Of a DNA stretch of 38,131 nt, positions 25,019 through 34,600 are shown piece by piece. Every line of letters starts with the position of its first letter. Position 1 is the first letter of the stretch. Below the pieces are notes generated by a model. That model searched no databases. It was not told the origin of the DNA and saw only the letters and a list, made by a program, of their open reading frames with translations. This stretch comes from Fidelibacterota bacterium (GTDB lineage Bacteria; Fidelibacterota; Marinisomatia; Marinisomatales; JABMOV01), in the NCBI GenBank assembly GCA_013203145.1, contig JABMOV010000027.1:1-38131 (forward strand), written 5' to 3'. A program made the translations under genes and the position numbers.

Positions 25019-26179
25019 ATGATAGTCGCAATACCTAAAGAGATTATTCTCAATGAGTCCCGTGTCGCTGCCACACCTGCCACTGTTAAAGAACTGATCA
25101 AAGCAGGATTAACAGTACAGGTAGAAGCTGGCGCAGGGAAAGGATCCTTCTTCTCCGATAAAGAATATGAAGAAGCCGGTGCAACCATCGAACCGGATAC
25201 AAAACAACTTTGGTCCAATGCTGATATAGTTTTAAAGGTCAACCATCCGGTGACAAACGAAACAGTTGGATCACATGAAGTTGAATTGATGAAAGATGGC
25301 GCTACGTTTATTTCATTTTTTCAAACAACGAAAGAAATCGATAGCGTTCAAAAGCTATTAGCCAAAAAAGCTACCGGTTTCTCAATGCATCTTATTCCTC
25401 GTACAACCTTAGCTCAAAAAATGGATTCCCTGAGTTCTCAAAGCAATATCGCAGGATATAAATCCGTTTTACTCGGTGCTTCGCATTTAGGGAAATTTAT
25501 GCCGTTGCTCATGACTGCCGCCGGGACTATCCCTCCTGCTAAAGTCCTAATTCTTGGAGCAGGCGTTGCAGGATTACAAGCTATTGCTACTGCAAAGCGT
25601 CTTGGTGCTCAAGTTTCAGCATTTGATGTGCGACCTGTTGTAAAAGAACAGGTAGAAAGTCTTGGAGCAAAATTTGTCCAAGTCGAAACCGAAACCGATT
25701 CATCTGATGGTGTTGGTCAAGGTGGATACGCCAAAGAAACTTCTGATGATTACAAGATAAAACAACAAGCGCTTATTAAAGAGCATATCGCAAAATCTGA
25801 CCTTGTAATTACAACCGCATTGATACCAGGCAGACCTGCTCCTATTCTTATTCCTAAGGATGTGGTAGAGGTCATGCATGCCGGATCGGTTATTATGGAT
25901 CTTGCATCTGAAAATGGCGGAAATTGCGAAAACACAGAACCGGGTAAAGTCATAATCACATCCAATGATATCATTATTGATGGATCTTTGAATATACCAG
26001 GTACTATGCCTGTCCATGCTAGCCAGCTTTATGCAAAGAATATCACCAGCTTTTTAACATATATGGTAAAAGATGGTGAATTAAATCTGGACATGGAAGA
26101 TGAAATAATTTCTGGTGCAATGTTCGCTCACAATGGCGAAATCACCAATGAAATGACCAAACAAGCAATACAGAATTAA
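25019..26179 (+). CDS. pntAA: Transhydrogenase subunit alpha-1, NAD(H)-binding domain I (386 aa)
   Basis: It binds NAD(H) in the proton-translocating nicotinamide nucleotide transhydrogenase, which reduces NADP+ with NADH using the proton gradient. The alanine-dehydrogenase/PntA fold is visible: MIVAIPKEIILNESRVA at the start and the Rossmann motif VLILGAGVAGLQAIATAKRLGA at about 180-200 (given here only as landmark residues GAGVAG). The loop TALIPGRPAPILI is at about 262-274. An open frame begins at 24950, but the ATG at 25019 is chosen because AAGGAG precedes it at about 8 bases and homologues start there. The membrane part is split into the next gene, as in the three-subunit enzymes. The 189-base gap after thiI holds no sure promoter. 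Confidence 0.96.
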   Translation: MIVAIPKEIILNESRVAATPATVKELIKAGLTVQVEAGAGKGSFFSDKEYEEAGATIEPDTKQLWSNADIVLKVNHPVTNETVGSHEVELMKDGATFISFFQTTKEIDSVQKLLAKKATGFSMHLIPRTTLAQKMDSLSSQSNIAGYKSVLLGASHLGKFMPLLMTAAGTIPPAKVLILGAGVAGLQAIATAKRLGAQVSAFDVRPVVKEQVESLGAKFVQVETETDSSDGVGQGGYAKETSDDYKIKQQALIKEHIAKSDLVITTALIPGRPAPILIPKDVVEVMHAGSVIMDLASENGGNCENTEPGKVIITSNDIIIDGSLNIPGTMPVHASQLYAKNITSFLTYMVKDGELNLDMEDEIISGAMFAHNGEITNEMTKQAIQN

Positions 26180-26189
26180 GAGGCTTGCA

Positions 26190-26462
26190 ATGGAAATGAT
26201 AAATATTCTTACAGTGTTCATTCTGGCGATTTTCGTCGGATTCGAAATCATTACAAAAGTACCACCTACATTACATACACCTCTCATGTCTGGTTCAAAT
26301 GCCATATCAGGGATTGCCGTAGTTGGTGCAATTATTGCCACAAAAGTTGGCGGTGAAACAGGATCATATCTTGGTGTGATTGCGGTTGTATTTGCCACTA
26401 TCAATGTTGTTGGTGGATTTTTAGTCACTGACCGCATGTTAAAAATGTTCAAACGTAAATAG
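26190..26462 (+). CDS. pntAB: Transhydrogenase subunit alpha-2, membrane part (90 aa)
   Basis: It is the small membrane subunit of the three-part transhydrogenase, equivalent to the C-terminal membrane helices of the fused E. coli PntA. Three hydrophobic segments are visible (about 4-24, 35-55, 60-82), with the phrase TLHTPLMSGSNAISGI typical of the family. A charged tail KMFKRK ends it. It starts 10 bases after pntAA and ends 11 bases before pntB, so the three genes form one operon. Confidence 0.95.
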   Translation: MEMINILTVFILAIFVGFEIITKVPPTLHTPLMSGSNAISGIAVVGAIIATKVGGETGSYLGVIAVVFATINVVGGFLVTDRMLKMFKRK

Positions 26463-26473
26463 GAGATGGAATA

Positions 26474-27889
26474 ATGATTTACGCAAATATATTCTATGTG
26501 GTTGCGGCTGTCCTGTTTATCCTTGGACTAAAAAAGCTCAGTCACCCAAAAACCGCACGCGGTGGTAATACGCTTGCCAGTGTCGGTATGCTTATTGCAA
26601 TTGTTGCTACACTAATTGCCTATGGTGGTATTGATTGGAAACTTATTGCCATTGGAATGATAATTGGATCCATTATAGGTGCGTTGTTTGCAATAAAAGT
26701 GCAAATGACTCAAATGCCTCAAATGGTAGCAATTTTCAATGGATTTGGTGGTGGTGCCAGTGCTTTAGTAGCAGCTGCCGACCTTCTAAGCAATATTCAA
26801 AATCTAATCAACGGTTCGCCGATTCTGGTTAGCGGAATAGAGATACATCCTACATTTTATAGCGCAGTTGTTGCCTTCAGTATTTTTGTTGGTACACTCA
26901 CATTTACCGGTAGCTTTATTGCCTTCGGAAAACTGCAAGGATTTATCTCTGGTCAACCAATTGTCTTTACCGGACAAAAAGTACTAAATGCCTTAATAGC
27001 AATTGCTTTAGTTGGTTTGGCAGTTATGATGGTTATTGATCCAGTAAATATGATTACGTTTTTCATTGGTGTAGTCGTTTTATCTGCTATCATTGGAATA
27101 ACCCTGGTCCTTCCAATTGGTGGTGCTGATATGCCTGTTGTCATATCTTTACTGAATTCTTACTCAGGTGTTGCAGCTGCAGCTACTGGATTCGTTCTTA
27201 TGAACAATGGATTAATCATCGCCGGATCACTAGTTGGTGCTTCTGGAATTATTTTGACCAACATCATGTGTAAAGGCATGAACAGATCATTAGCGAATGT
27301 AATATTTGGTGCAGTTGGTTTAGTTCAAGAAGGCGCTAGTGGTACGCAGCAGCAAATGAATATTAAAAGTTATTCAACCGAAGAAGCGGCGATGATTCTG
27401 GATGCAGCTGAAAAGATCATTATCGTTCCAGGTTATGGATTAGCAGTTGCACAAGCACAGCACGCTGTTCGTGAAGTCGCTGATTATCTGCAAAGTAAAG
27501 GCAAAAAAGTTCTTTATGGTATCCACCCTGTTGCTGGTCGTATGCCTGGTCATATGAACGTCTTACTTGCTGAAGCAAACATTCCCTATGACCAATTATT
27601 GGATTTGGATCAAATTAATTCCGAATTCGAAGATTGTGACGTGTCAATAATTCTTGGGGCCAACGATGTTGTAAATCCTGCAGCTCGTCATGATAAATCC
27701 AGTCCCATTTACGGTATGCCAATTATTGATGTTGATAAATCAAAAACAGTACTTATCAACAAACGTACAATGAATCCTGGTTTTGCAGGTATTGCCAATG
27801 AATTATTCGGATTTGATAATTCTATTATGGTATTTGGCGACGCTAAACAAATGCTGCAACAATTGCTTAAAGATTTAAAAGATCTTTAA
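26474..27889 (+). CDS. pntB: Transhydrogenase subunit beta, membrane and NADP(H)-binding domains (471 aa)
   Basis: It is the proton-channel and NADP(H)-binding subunit. About eight or nine membrane helices occupy residues 1-270, with QMPQMVAIFNGFGGGASAL at about 77-95. Domain III follows from about 300: PGYGLAVAQAQHAV (NADP-binding loop), GIHPVAGRMPGHMNVLLAEA, and GANDVVNPAA near 395-404. It ends FGDAKQMLQQLLKDL as in homologues. The length is full. GGAG stands 7-10 bases before the ATG. The gene ends in a hairpin terminator shared with the convergent serC. Confidence 0.96.
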   Translation: MIYANIFYVVAAVLFILGLKKLSHPKTARGGNTLASVGMLIAIVATLIAYGGIDWKLIAIGMIIGSIIGALFAIKVQMTQMPQMVAIFNGFGGGASALVAAADLLSNIQNLINGSPILVSGIEIHPTFYSAVVAFSIFVGTLTFTGSFIAFGKLQGFISGQPIVFTGQKVLNALIAIALVGLAVMMVIDPVNMITFFIGVVVLSAIIGITLVLPIGGADMPVVISLLNSYSGVAAAATGFVLMNNGLIIAGSLVGASGIILTNIMCKGMNRSLANVIFGAVGLVQEGASGTQQQMNIKSYSTEEAAMILDAAEKIIIVPGYGLAVAQAQHAVREVADYLQSKGKKVLYGIHPVAGRMPGHMNVLLAEANIPYDQLLDLDQINSEFEDCDVSIILGANDVVNPAARHDKSSPIYGMPIIDVDKSKTVLINKRTMNPGFAGIANELFGFDNSIMVFGDAKQMLQQLLKDLKDL

Positions 27890-27910
27890 ACAGTAAGTTC
27901 ATTTTTTAAG

Positions 27911-27937
27911 GAAAAGGGGTCCACGTGACCCCTTTTC
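27911..27937. terminator. Bidirectional terminator between pntB and serC
   Basis: GAAAAGGGGTC (27911-27921) and its exact complement GACCCCTTTTC (27927-27937) enclose a 5-base loop. The stem is GC-rich near the loop and A/T at the ends, so either strand gives a T-rich exit. It abuts the serC stop (27938-27940). Confidence 0.88.
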
Positions 27938-29029
27938 TTATTTTACATATTTCCCTTTTTCATAGGATTGCATTGCGTTAATTAATGCTTTTATCCCTTC
28001 TTCAGGCATTGCGTTATAAATTGATGCGCGAAAACCGCCAACCGAACGATGTCCTTTTAATGTCAATAATCCACAATCTTCACAATAGCTTAAAAAGTGA
28101 GCGTCATCTCCCGTACCATCAAATAAAAATGGGACATTCATCGTTGATCTATCTTCAGGTGCTACGGAACTCTTAAAACATAAATTGCTTTCAATTTCAT
28201 TATAGAGTAAATCAGATTTTCTAATATTTTTCTCCTCGATCACACTCAATCCGCCCATATCCTTTAACCAATGCAATGTACGATTTACTGCATATATTGC
28301 ATAAACGGGTGGTGTGTTAAACATTGATCCCTTTGATACATGAATACGATAATCAAACATTGAAGGAATATTATCATTTATTCTGTCAAGTAAATCATGC
28401 CTGATGATCACCATTGTTACACCTGCGGGTCCCATATTTTTTTGGGCACCAGCATAAATAATACCAAATTTATTCACATCAATTATTCGGCTGAAAATAT
28501 CAGATGACATATCAGCAATAAGAAACCCATTTGGATTTATGAGATTAGGAAATACTTTATACTGCGTTCCGTATATCGTGTTATTACTAGTGATATGTAA
28601 ATATTTACTACTGCTATCTTGCTGAATCTCTTTCGGTATATAAGAATAAACAGAATCCTTTGAAGAAGATGTAATATTCACATGACCAAAACGTTGCGCT
28701 TCTTTTATAGCTTTGGCAGACCATGCACCTGTATCAGCATAATCCACTGTGTCTGTTTTTGATATAAAATTCATTGGAATCATAGAAAATTGGGTAGAAG
28801 CTCCACCTTGTAACCAACAAATATCATAGTTTTCAGGAACGTTTAATATTTCTTTAACAAGTTCAGTTGTTTCTTCAACCATGGAAGAGATTGGTTTTGA
28901 ACGATGGCTCATTTCAAGAATACTCAAACCATGATCATTATAATTAATAGCTGCTTCTGACAATTGTTGTGTTACAATTTTTGGTAACACTGCTGGACCC
29001 GCACTAAAATTATATACTTTGTTTGACAT
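27938..29029 (-). CDS. serC: Phosphoserine aminotransferase (SerC, 363 aa)
   Basis: It is a PLP enzyme that converts 3-phosphohydroxypyruvate and glutamate to phosphoserine in serine synthesis, and also acts in pyridoxal phosphate synthesis. The start VYNFSAGPAVLP, the segment LEMSHRSKPI (about 41-50), GGASTQF (about 75-81) and the PLP lysine in YAGAQKNMGPAG (about 193-204) match the family. GHRSVGGFRASIYNA near the end is also typical. The ATG at 29029 is chosen because GGAG lies about 9 bases before it and homologues begin MSNKVYNFSAGP; the open frame extends to 29050. It is a single gene ending in the terminator shared with pntB. Confidence 0.96.
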   Translation of the reverse strand: MSNKVYNFSAGPAVLPKIVTQQLSEAAINYNDHGLSILEMSHRSKPISSMVEETTELVKEILNVPENYDICWLQGGASTQFSMIPMNFISKTDTVDYADTGAWSAKAIKEAQRFGHVNITSSSKDSVYSYIPKEIQQDSSSKYLHITSNNTIYGTQYKVFPNLINPNGFLIADMSSDIFSRIIDVNKFGIIYAGAQKNMGPAGVTMVIIRHDLLDRINDNIPSMFDYRIHVSKGSMFNTPPVYAIYAVNRTLHWLKDMGGLSVIEEKNIRKSDLLYNEIESNLCFKSSVAPEDRSTMNVPFLFDGTGDDAHFLSYCEDCGLLTLKGHRSVGGFRASIYNAMPEEGIKALINAMQSYEKGKYVK

Positions 29030-29082
29030 TACTTCTCCATAAATGATCAATTATTAGATATCAAAATTATTGAAGATATAAA

Positions 29083-29113
29083 ATAAAAAAAGGGCTGATT
29101 AAATCAGCCCTTT
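29083..29113 (-). terminator. Terminator of the sigma-factor operon
   Basis: On the minus strand AAAGGGCTGA, a 5-base loop and TCAGCCCTTT form a perfect 10-bp stem (29089-29113), followed by a T-rich run (29083-29090 as A on the plus strand). It stands 12 bases after the lipoprotein stop. Confidence 0.88.
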
Positions 29114-29125
29114 ACGAAGAAAACT

Positions 29126-30100
29126 TTACGGTCTAACAGATCGATATGGTATTCGCCACATTTCTGAGTGCACAGCCTCATCTTCTGCATATAGAGTTCC
29201 AAAGTCAATTACTTCAAACCAGGCCATAAATACTCTACGTTGATGCCCTTGCCCTGGTCCATGAATTCGCCAGACATTTGTAAATATATTATCATTTGCT
29301 ATGGCATCAAACCCAGTCCCGCTATCAGAGAATTTGCTTCTCCCGCCTTCGTGTCTGCTTCTACCATATTTCAACAATACAGCTTCACCGCTCCTATAGG
29401 GAAACTCAGGGCCTGTATTTGAGACTGACACCTCAAATCGGACGGGAGTTCTGAATGTAAACGATGGAATAGAATCTCTGGATATATACACATTCCCTAA
29501 ATCATTTGTATTAAATGAATATAGAGGATTTGCGCTATCAGGTTGATAAACAGCAAACTGTTGAATGCTTACCTTATCGCCCATTTTGCCATTACCAATT
29601 GTAAAAGCGTCTACAATCCATGGTCGACCATTCTCATCATCATTTTGAATAAATCGAACACTTTGATTAAAAAGACTTTCAAATGGTTTGACAAACGAAT
29701 CTACGACTGCATGATTAGAGTCAATCGCAATTATTCGCAATTTCCCAAATACAGTTCGTGTAATATGTGCAAAGGCAATACCATTGTCTTCGTCGATATC
29801 CCATTGAACTTCACGACTTAGACTATCTTTTGTTCTTCCAAGTCGAATCCGATAATCATCGTTGTTTGGCCAAAGAGTATCAGCCATAATTCTTCCAAAA
29901 CCACCATCTTCTTCGATACCAGACGTATAATCTAAATCAGGTGTTCCATCATCTTCAAAACCAACAAAAGCAATAAGCTCATCGTTGTCCAAAAGTACAC
30001 TTAATTCATTCTGTACGTCAGTAGTTTCATTGGTTGATGTGGTATCACATCCAATGAGAAATAATCCTAGTCCAATCAAAGCATAGTTAAATATTTTCAT
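29126..30100 (-). CDS. Lipoprotein of unknown function in a sigma-factor operon (324 aa)
   Basis: I do not recognise the family. The lipobox FLIGC (Cys at 18) marks an outer- or inner-membrane-anchored lipoprotein, followed by a Thr/Asn-rich linker (DTTSTNETTD). The rest is rich in Asp and aromatic residues with a beta character (WPNNDDYRIRLGRTKDSL; FRTPVRFEVSVSNTG), as expected of an extracytoplasmic beta-rich fold. Its ATG overlaps the stop of the Spy/CpxP-like gene by 4 bases. The operon setting suggests that it is induced by the ECF factor, perhaps as an envelope-stress or metal-exposed lipoprotein. This is inference only. Confidence 0.75.
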   Translation of the reverse strand: MKIFNYALIGLGLFLIGCDTTSTNETTDVQNELSVLLDNDELIAFVGFEDDGTPDLDYTSGIEEDGGFGRIMADTLWPNNDDYRIRLGRTKDSLSREVQWDIDEDNGIAFAHITRTVFGKLRIIAIDSNHAVVDSFVKPFESLFNQSVRFIQNDDENGRPWIVDAFTIGNGKMGDKVSIQQFAVYQPDSANPLYSFNTNDLGNVYISRDSIPSFTFRTPVRFEVSVSNTGPEFPYRSGEAVLLKYGRSRHEGGRSKFSDSGTGFDAIANDNIFTNVWRIHGPGQGHQRRVFMAWFEVIDFGTLYAEDEAVHSEMWRIPYRSVRP

Positions 30101-30669
30101 AATTCGTTTCCACCTTTTTGACCTTTTTGTCTACCCTCTTGCATTTTTTGGCGAATCTCACGCTTAAACTGTCTGTCCAAAGTTGAGAGTTTTATTACTT
30201 GTTCATTTGATAAAGTACCTTGCATACTTTTTATGAAAGTGTTTCGTGCATCTACACGTTTATGTTCTAATTCGTTGATTTTCTTTAGTGATTCCTCAAA
30301 ATACTTATCCGTGATAGTTTGATCTTTGTTAACCTTTTTTCGAATCTCATCTGAAATCTCTTTCAGTTCATTGTCAATCTGTTCCATTTCTTCACGATGT
30401 TTGTTTAGCCGCGGGAAAAGAACCGCTGCTTGATCTTCTGTTAGAGATAATTCCTCAGTCATCCTCCACATCATCATCATAGCTACTTTTTCACGATTTT
30501 GTCCGCGTCCAGGATGCATTTGTTTACCCTGAAACATCGCAGGATGGTTTCCCATAGTTGGGACAAGCATTGAACGTTCACCAGCGTGAAATCCTCCACC
30601 CATTGGTCCCCTTGGTTGCGCTATTATGATCCCACATAATAATAGCATGATTAGCATATTTATTTTCAT
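30097..30669 (-). CDS. Spy/CpxP-like (LTXXQ / heavy-metal-resistance) periplasmic protein (190 aa)
   Basis: A signal peptide (MLIMLLLCGIIIAQ) is followed by a Gly/Met/His-rich stretch (PMGGGFHAGERSML, about 22-55). A helical region of about 125 residues then contains LSLTEDQAAVLFPRL and LSNEQVIKLSTL, LTxxQ-like motifs found twice in Spy/CpxP/CnrX-type proteins. A basic tail (KMQEGRQKGQKGGNEL) ends it. Known relatives chaperone periplasmic proteins or sense metals. GGAGG stands 5-9 bases before the ATG. It lies after the sigma/anti-sigma pair with a 45-base gap. A periplasmic sensor that works with the anti-sigma factor, as CnrX does with CnrY, is an attractive inference. Confidence 0.82.
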   Translation of the reverse strand: MKINMLIMLLLCGIIIAQPRGPMGGGFHAGERSMLVPTMGNHPAMFQGKQMHPGRGQNREKVAMMMMWRMTEELSLTEDQAAVLFPRLNKHREEMEQIDNELKEISDEIRKKVNKDQTITDKYFEESLKKINELEHKRVDARNTFIKSMQGTLSNEQVIKLSTLDRQFKREIRQKMQEGRQKGQKGGNEL

Positions 30670-30714
30670 CAGCTTCCTCCACTCATAAGATTGCTTACCG
30701 GTTCATAACCGATT

Positions 30715-31041
30715 TCATTTGAAAAATTCTAATGTTTCCCAAATATCTTCACTTTCATCCACGAGATATAGGGCAAATTCTTCAACCATTTCATCTGTAT
30801 AGGCATCATCCATGGTTTCAGAGTAGTTTTCAATAACGATCGGTGTATTGTGACCATTGAAAAGATTCACGGAAAAAACACCAACAAATAATATAATTAC
30901 GGTAGCAGCCATTCCATTCATAAGTTGATGCTTGTGCCGATTTCTTTTTATTCGTTGACGATGAAACCTACCCATTAGTTCATCAGGGTTTATTTCATTA
31001 TTTGAATCGAAAATTGATTCTAAATGTTTTTCAATATTCAT
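30715..31041 (-). CDS. Putative membrane anti-sigma factor (108 aa)
   Basis: A cytoplasmic N-terminal part (about 1-42, with the basic patch HRQRIKRNRHKHQ) precedes one membrane segment (about 44-62, MAATVIILFVGVFSVNLF). An acidic periplasmic tail (YTDEMVEEFALYLVDESED) follows. The ATG overlaps the sigma-factor stop by 4 bases (ATGA), the usual layout of an ECF/anti-sigma pair. It lacks the HxxxCxxC zinc motif of ZAS anti-sigma factors, so its class is unclear. The assignment rests on position, topology and size. Confidence 0.7.
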   Translation of the reverse strand: MNIEKHLESIFDSNNEINPDELMGRFHRQRIKRNRHKHQLMNGMAATVIILFVGVFSVNLFNGHNTPIVIENYSETMDDAYTDEMVEEFALYLVDESEDIWETLEFFK

Positions 31042-31568
31042 ACTAGTTCTTTCATTGATCCTTGCAAGGATTTGATTCCGTAATGGTAATTCACCTTAGC
31101 AGTACCTGTGTTTATTCCCAAAATCTCACCAATATCTTTAAAAGGTAATTGTTGGGATAAACGCATTATGACAACCATCTTTTGTTTATGGGGCAAGGAA
31201 TTAATATTCCGCCATAAATCATCTTTGTCAAATTCATGTTCTTTATCATTACTTTCCAATACCAGGTTTTCATTTGGTTCTTCAAACGAAAATATTGATC
31301 TGATTTTCTTTTTGCGAAGATAGTTTCTGACCACATTTGTATTAATTTTGTATAAATATGTTTTGAATTCTGCCTGAAACCTAAACTGGTGCAATCCTTT
31401 ATATAATTTGAATAATGTTGTCTGTGTAAGGTCTTCTGCATCTTCTTCATTTTGAACCATAGCGTTGAAAAAACGAAAAATATCTTGTAGGTACCTTTTC
31501 GCCAATTCGTCGAATGCGGCGTTTTGTCCTTCTTGATATTGTTGAATAAGTTCTGCATCGGTTCTCAT
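31038..31568 (-). CDS. ECF-type RNA polymerase sigma factor (176 aa)
   Basis: Region 2 (about 20-90) reads FDELAKRYLQDIFRFF, then EEDAEDLTQTTLFKLYKGL, then FKTYLYKINTNVVRNYLRKK. Region 4 (about 120-175) has LPHKQKMVVIMRLSQQL and the helix-turn-helix FKDIGEILGINTGTAKV. No extra C-terminal domain is present. An ATG at 31568 is preferred to a TTG codon at 31571; AGGG lies about 8-11 bases upstream. It heads an operon with the membrane anti-sigma-like protein, the Spy-like protein and the lipoprotein, and is divergent from the helicase gene (73-base gap). It probably also activates its own promoter, which I could not identify with confidence. Confidence 0.95.
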   Translation of the reverse strand: MRTDAELIQQYQEGQNAAFDELAKRYLQDIFRFFNAMVQNEEDAEDLTQTTLFKLYKGLHQFRFQAEFKTYLYKINTNVVRNYLRKKKIRSIFSFEEPNENLVLESNDKEHEFDKDDLWRNINSLPHKQKMVVIMRLSQQLPFKDIGEILGINTGTAKVNYHYGIKSLQGSMKELV

Positions 31569-31641
31569 CAATTTGCCCTTTTAGACCACTGATATTAGTA
31601 AAGGTTAAAAATCTTTTAATAGAAGTATTTCTTTTAGATTA

Positions 31642-34600
31642 ATGATAGGGTTGAATAGTCAGGAAAACCTAAATTTTTATATGAGCTATCGCTATCCCGA
31701 CTTTCATCCTGTACAAGAACAACAGACTGCAATAACACACCCTCCAGGACCATTACTGATTATTGCTGGCGCTGGAACCGGTAAAACGGCGACTTTGTTG
31801 CATCGCATACGTTATCAAGTGATAACGAAGCAGATGAATCCTGAAAATATCCTCATTCTCACGTTTACTGAAAAGGCTACAAATGAATTAATTACACGAA
31901 TATCAGATTTAGATATTCCGAACAGTAAGCACATAACCATATCAACATTTCATTCTTTTTGCTATAATATTGTCCAAAACTATGTGAATCCTGAAAATCA
32001 TAAAACATCGCTGATGGAACGGCATGATATCGCTTTTATGATTCTAAATCGAATCAATGAGCTGACTTTTCTAAGATCTCGCCAATTCAGGTTACATCCC
32101 AGGGATGCCATTGAAAATGCATTTATACCCTTTTTTAACAGAGTGCGTGATGAACTTATTTCTCCTTCTGAACTATCACTATTGATTGATAAATCAAATT
32201 TTACAGTCGACTCAGTTCATAAAATATTTCCGGGACTATCGCCAAAGGCTGATCCTGACGAGGCGTTAAAACAACTTCGCGATTTAATTGATGTATATAC
32301 AATTTTCCAAACCTGGAAACACGAATCAAATGTTGTGGACTATGGAGATATGATCCAGCAATGTTGGGAAAGTTTAAAAGACCCCACTGTATTACAACAA
32401 GTCCGAGAAAAGTATAAACATATCATTGTTGATGAATTTCAAGACAATAACTACGCATTAAATAAAATAGTAAATCACATCGTAAAACCGAATCCCAGTT
32501 TAACTGTCGTCGGCGATGAAGATCAGTGTATTTACAGTTTTCGAGGCGCTAATTATTATAATATTCATGACTTTAGGAATAAATACAGAAATCATCCTCA
32601 ATTCAAAGAAGTAGCATTAGAAACAAACTTTCGATCAACACAGTCAATTTTAGATTTGGCAAATTCGAGTATTTCTAATGATCCAGAACGTACTAAAAAA
32701 CAATTAAAGGCTTTTCAACCCGATCATTTGGGTCAAAAACCTACTTGGTTGATTGGGAATTCCGAAGAGTATTTGATTGAGATGAAATACCAGATTGTCC
32801 AATTCATTAAATCAGGCTATTCGTATGAGGATATTGCAATCTTATGTCGAACAACAAAGCACGTAAATAAAGCGGCAAAATTCTTTGAGTATAATGAAAT
32901 TCCTGTTCAGGTTTTTCGCGATAAGTTTAGTGGAATTCCAGAAATCAAGCTCTTTACAGCCTGGCAGCTTGTTTTGGTAGATTCCGCAAAATTTCCAATA
33001 GCTTGGTCATTTCTGGTTAAGACCTATACTGACATTTTAAATAATCGCACGCTCACACTAGATTTTAAAGCAATATCTGATTTCGATCTATTGGAAATAG
33101 AGAATCCACAATTAGAGAAGTTAATCTCAACTATCCAAGAGTTGATTAGAAAACTGAACCAAAATGTACATCCCCATGAGATGGTATGGAATATTCTTGA
33201 AGCTACCGATATTCTTAAAGAATCCAGAAAATATTACCGTTACAAGGATCGATTAGCTTTACGGAATATTGGTCACATTTTAATTCAGGCCAGTCAATTT
33301 CGTACTTCATATCCTGATGCACAATACAAGGATTGGCTCCTATATTTTGATTTGTTGTTTGGACATGTAAATAACTCAGCGATTGAACCCGAATCGAACA
33401 GTAATGGTTATGGGGTTCAGCTTATGACTGTACACAAAAGCAAAGGTTTGGAATTTCCCATTGTATTCCTACCATATCTGCAATCGGCTAGTTTTCCTCT
33501 GAATTTTAGGCCTGACATTTTTGTGAATACACTTCCCGAGCCTTGGTTTAAATGGTCACCGGAGTCTGGTTATGATCCAAGACTGGAACAGATTAATGAA
33601 GAAAGACGTATTTTTTATGTCGCTCTGACTAGAACAAAAGAACTCCTATTTATCTGTGCACATAATAAACGTTTATCTCGATTTATGAAAGAGTTAGAAT
33701 CTTCAGATGATAATCTCATAGTGCAATATCATGTTAACCGTAATGAGGATGAGTTAATGAATACATCTCAAATGGACACAAAACAATTTCTATTGGCCGA
33801 ACTAACCCGGGAAATCGGTTTGAATAATTGGGATAACGCCACTTCTTTGCTAAATGGAATAAAGCAGATTGAAAAGGACGGTAAAATCGTAGATGAGAAC
33901 CCCTATTCCTATTTAAATGCTCAATTGTCAGATGTGGATAATATTTCCAATTTTGACTCAATAACTTTATCAGCCTCTGCGGTGGAAGAATATCGACAAT
34001 GCCCATATAAATATCGTTTAAGTAAAATCGACCGTATACCACAAAAGAAAAGTAATGCACAGATGTCATTCGGTACCATCATGCATCAAATTTTAAATGA
34101 ATTTCATAAAAATAGTGAAAACCAATCTAAAGACATGCTTTATAACCTACTCGAAAAATTCTGGAACTCAGATGCCTTTGAATACAAATTACGTGAAGAA
34201 GAATTCTACAAGCAGGCTCAGGAAATAATTGAGGAATATTGGGCATATCTGCCAAAACTCTCCACTACATTTTTAGCAGGCGAAGTCGATTTTTCTTTCA
34301 GTCTCGATGATGCAAATATTCAGATTAAGGGCAAAATCGATCGTATCGATAAATCAGGCGATACACTATGCGTTATAGATTATAAAACAAGTAATAAACC
34401 GGCAAATGACACAACAAAACAAAGCCTTCAATTAGCATTATATATTGAAGCAATTAATAGAGGTGCTATAACGGGCTTAGCTGGGAAACCTGGAAATGCT
34501 CAGCTGCTCTACTTAAAGGATTTAGCTGAATTGTATAATCCGCACAAATTCACTGATGCAGAGCTAGATAAACACCTAGAAACAGTATATAATGCTGCAC

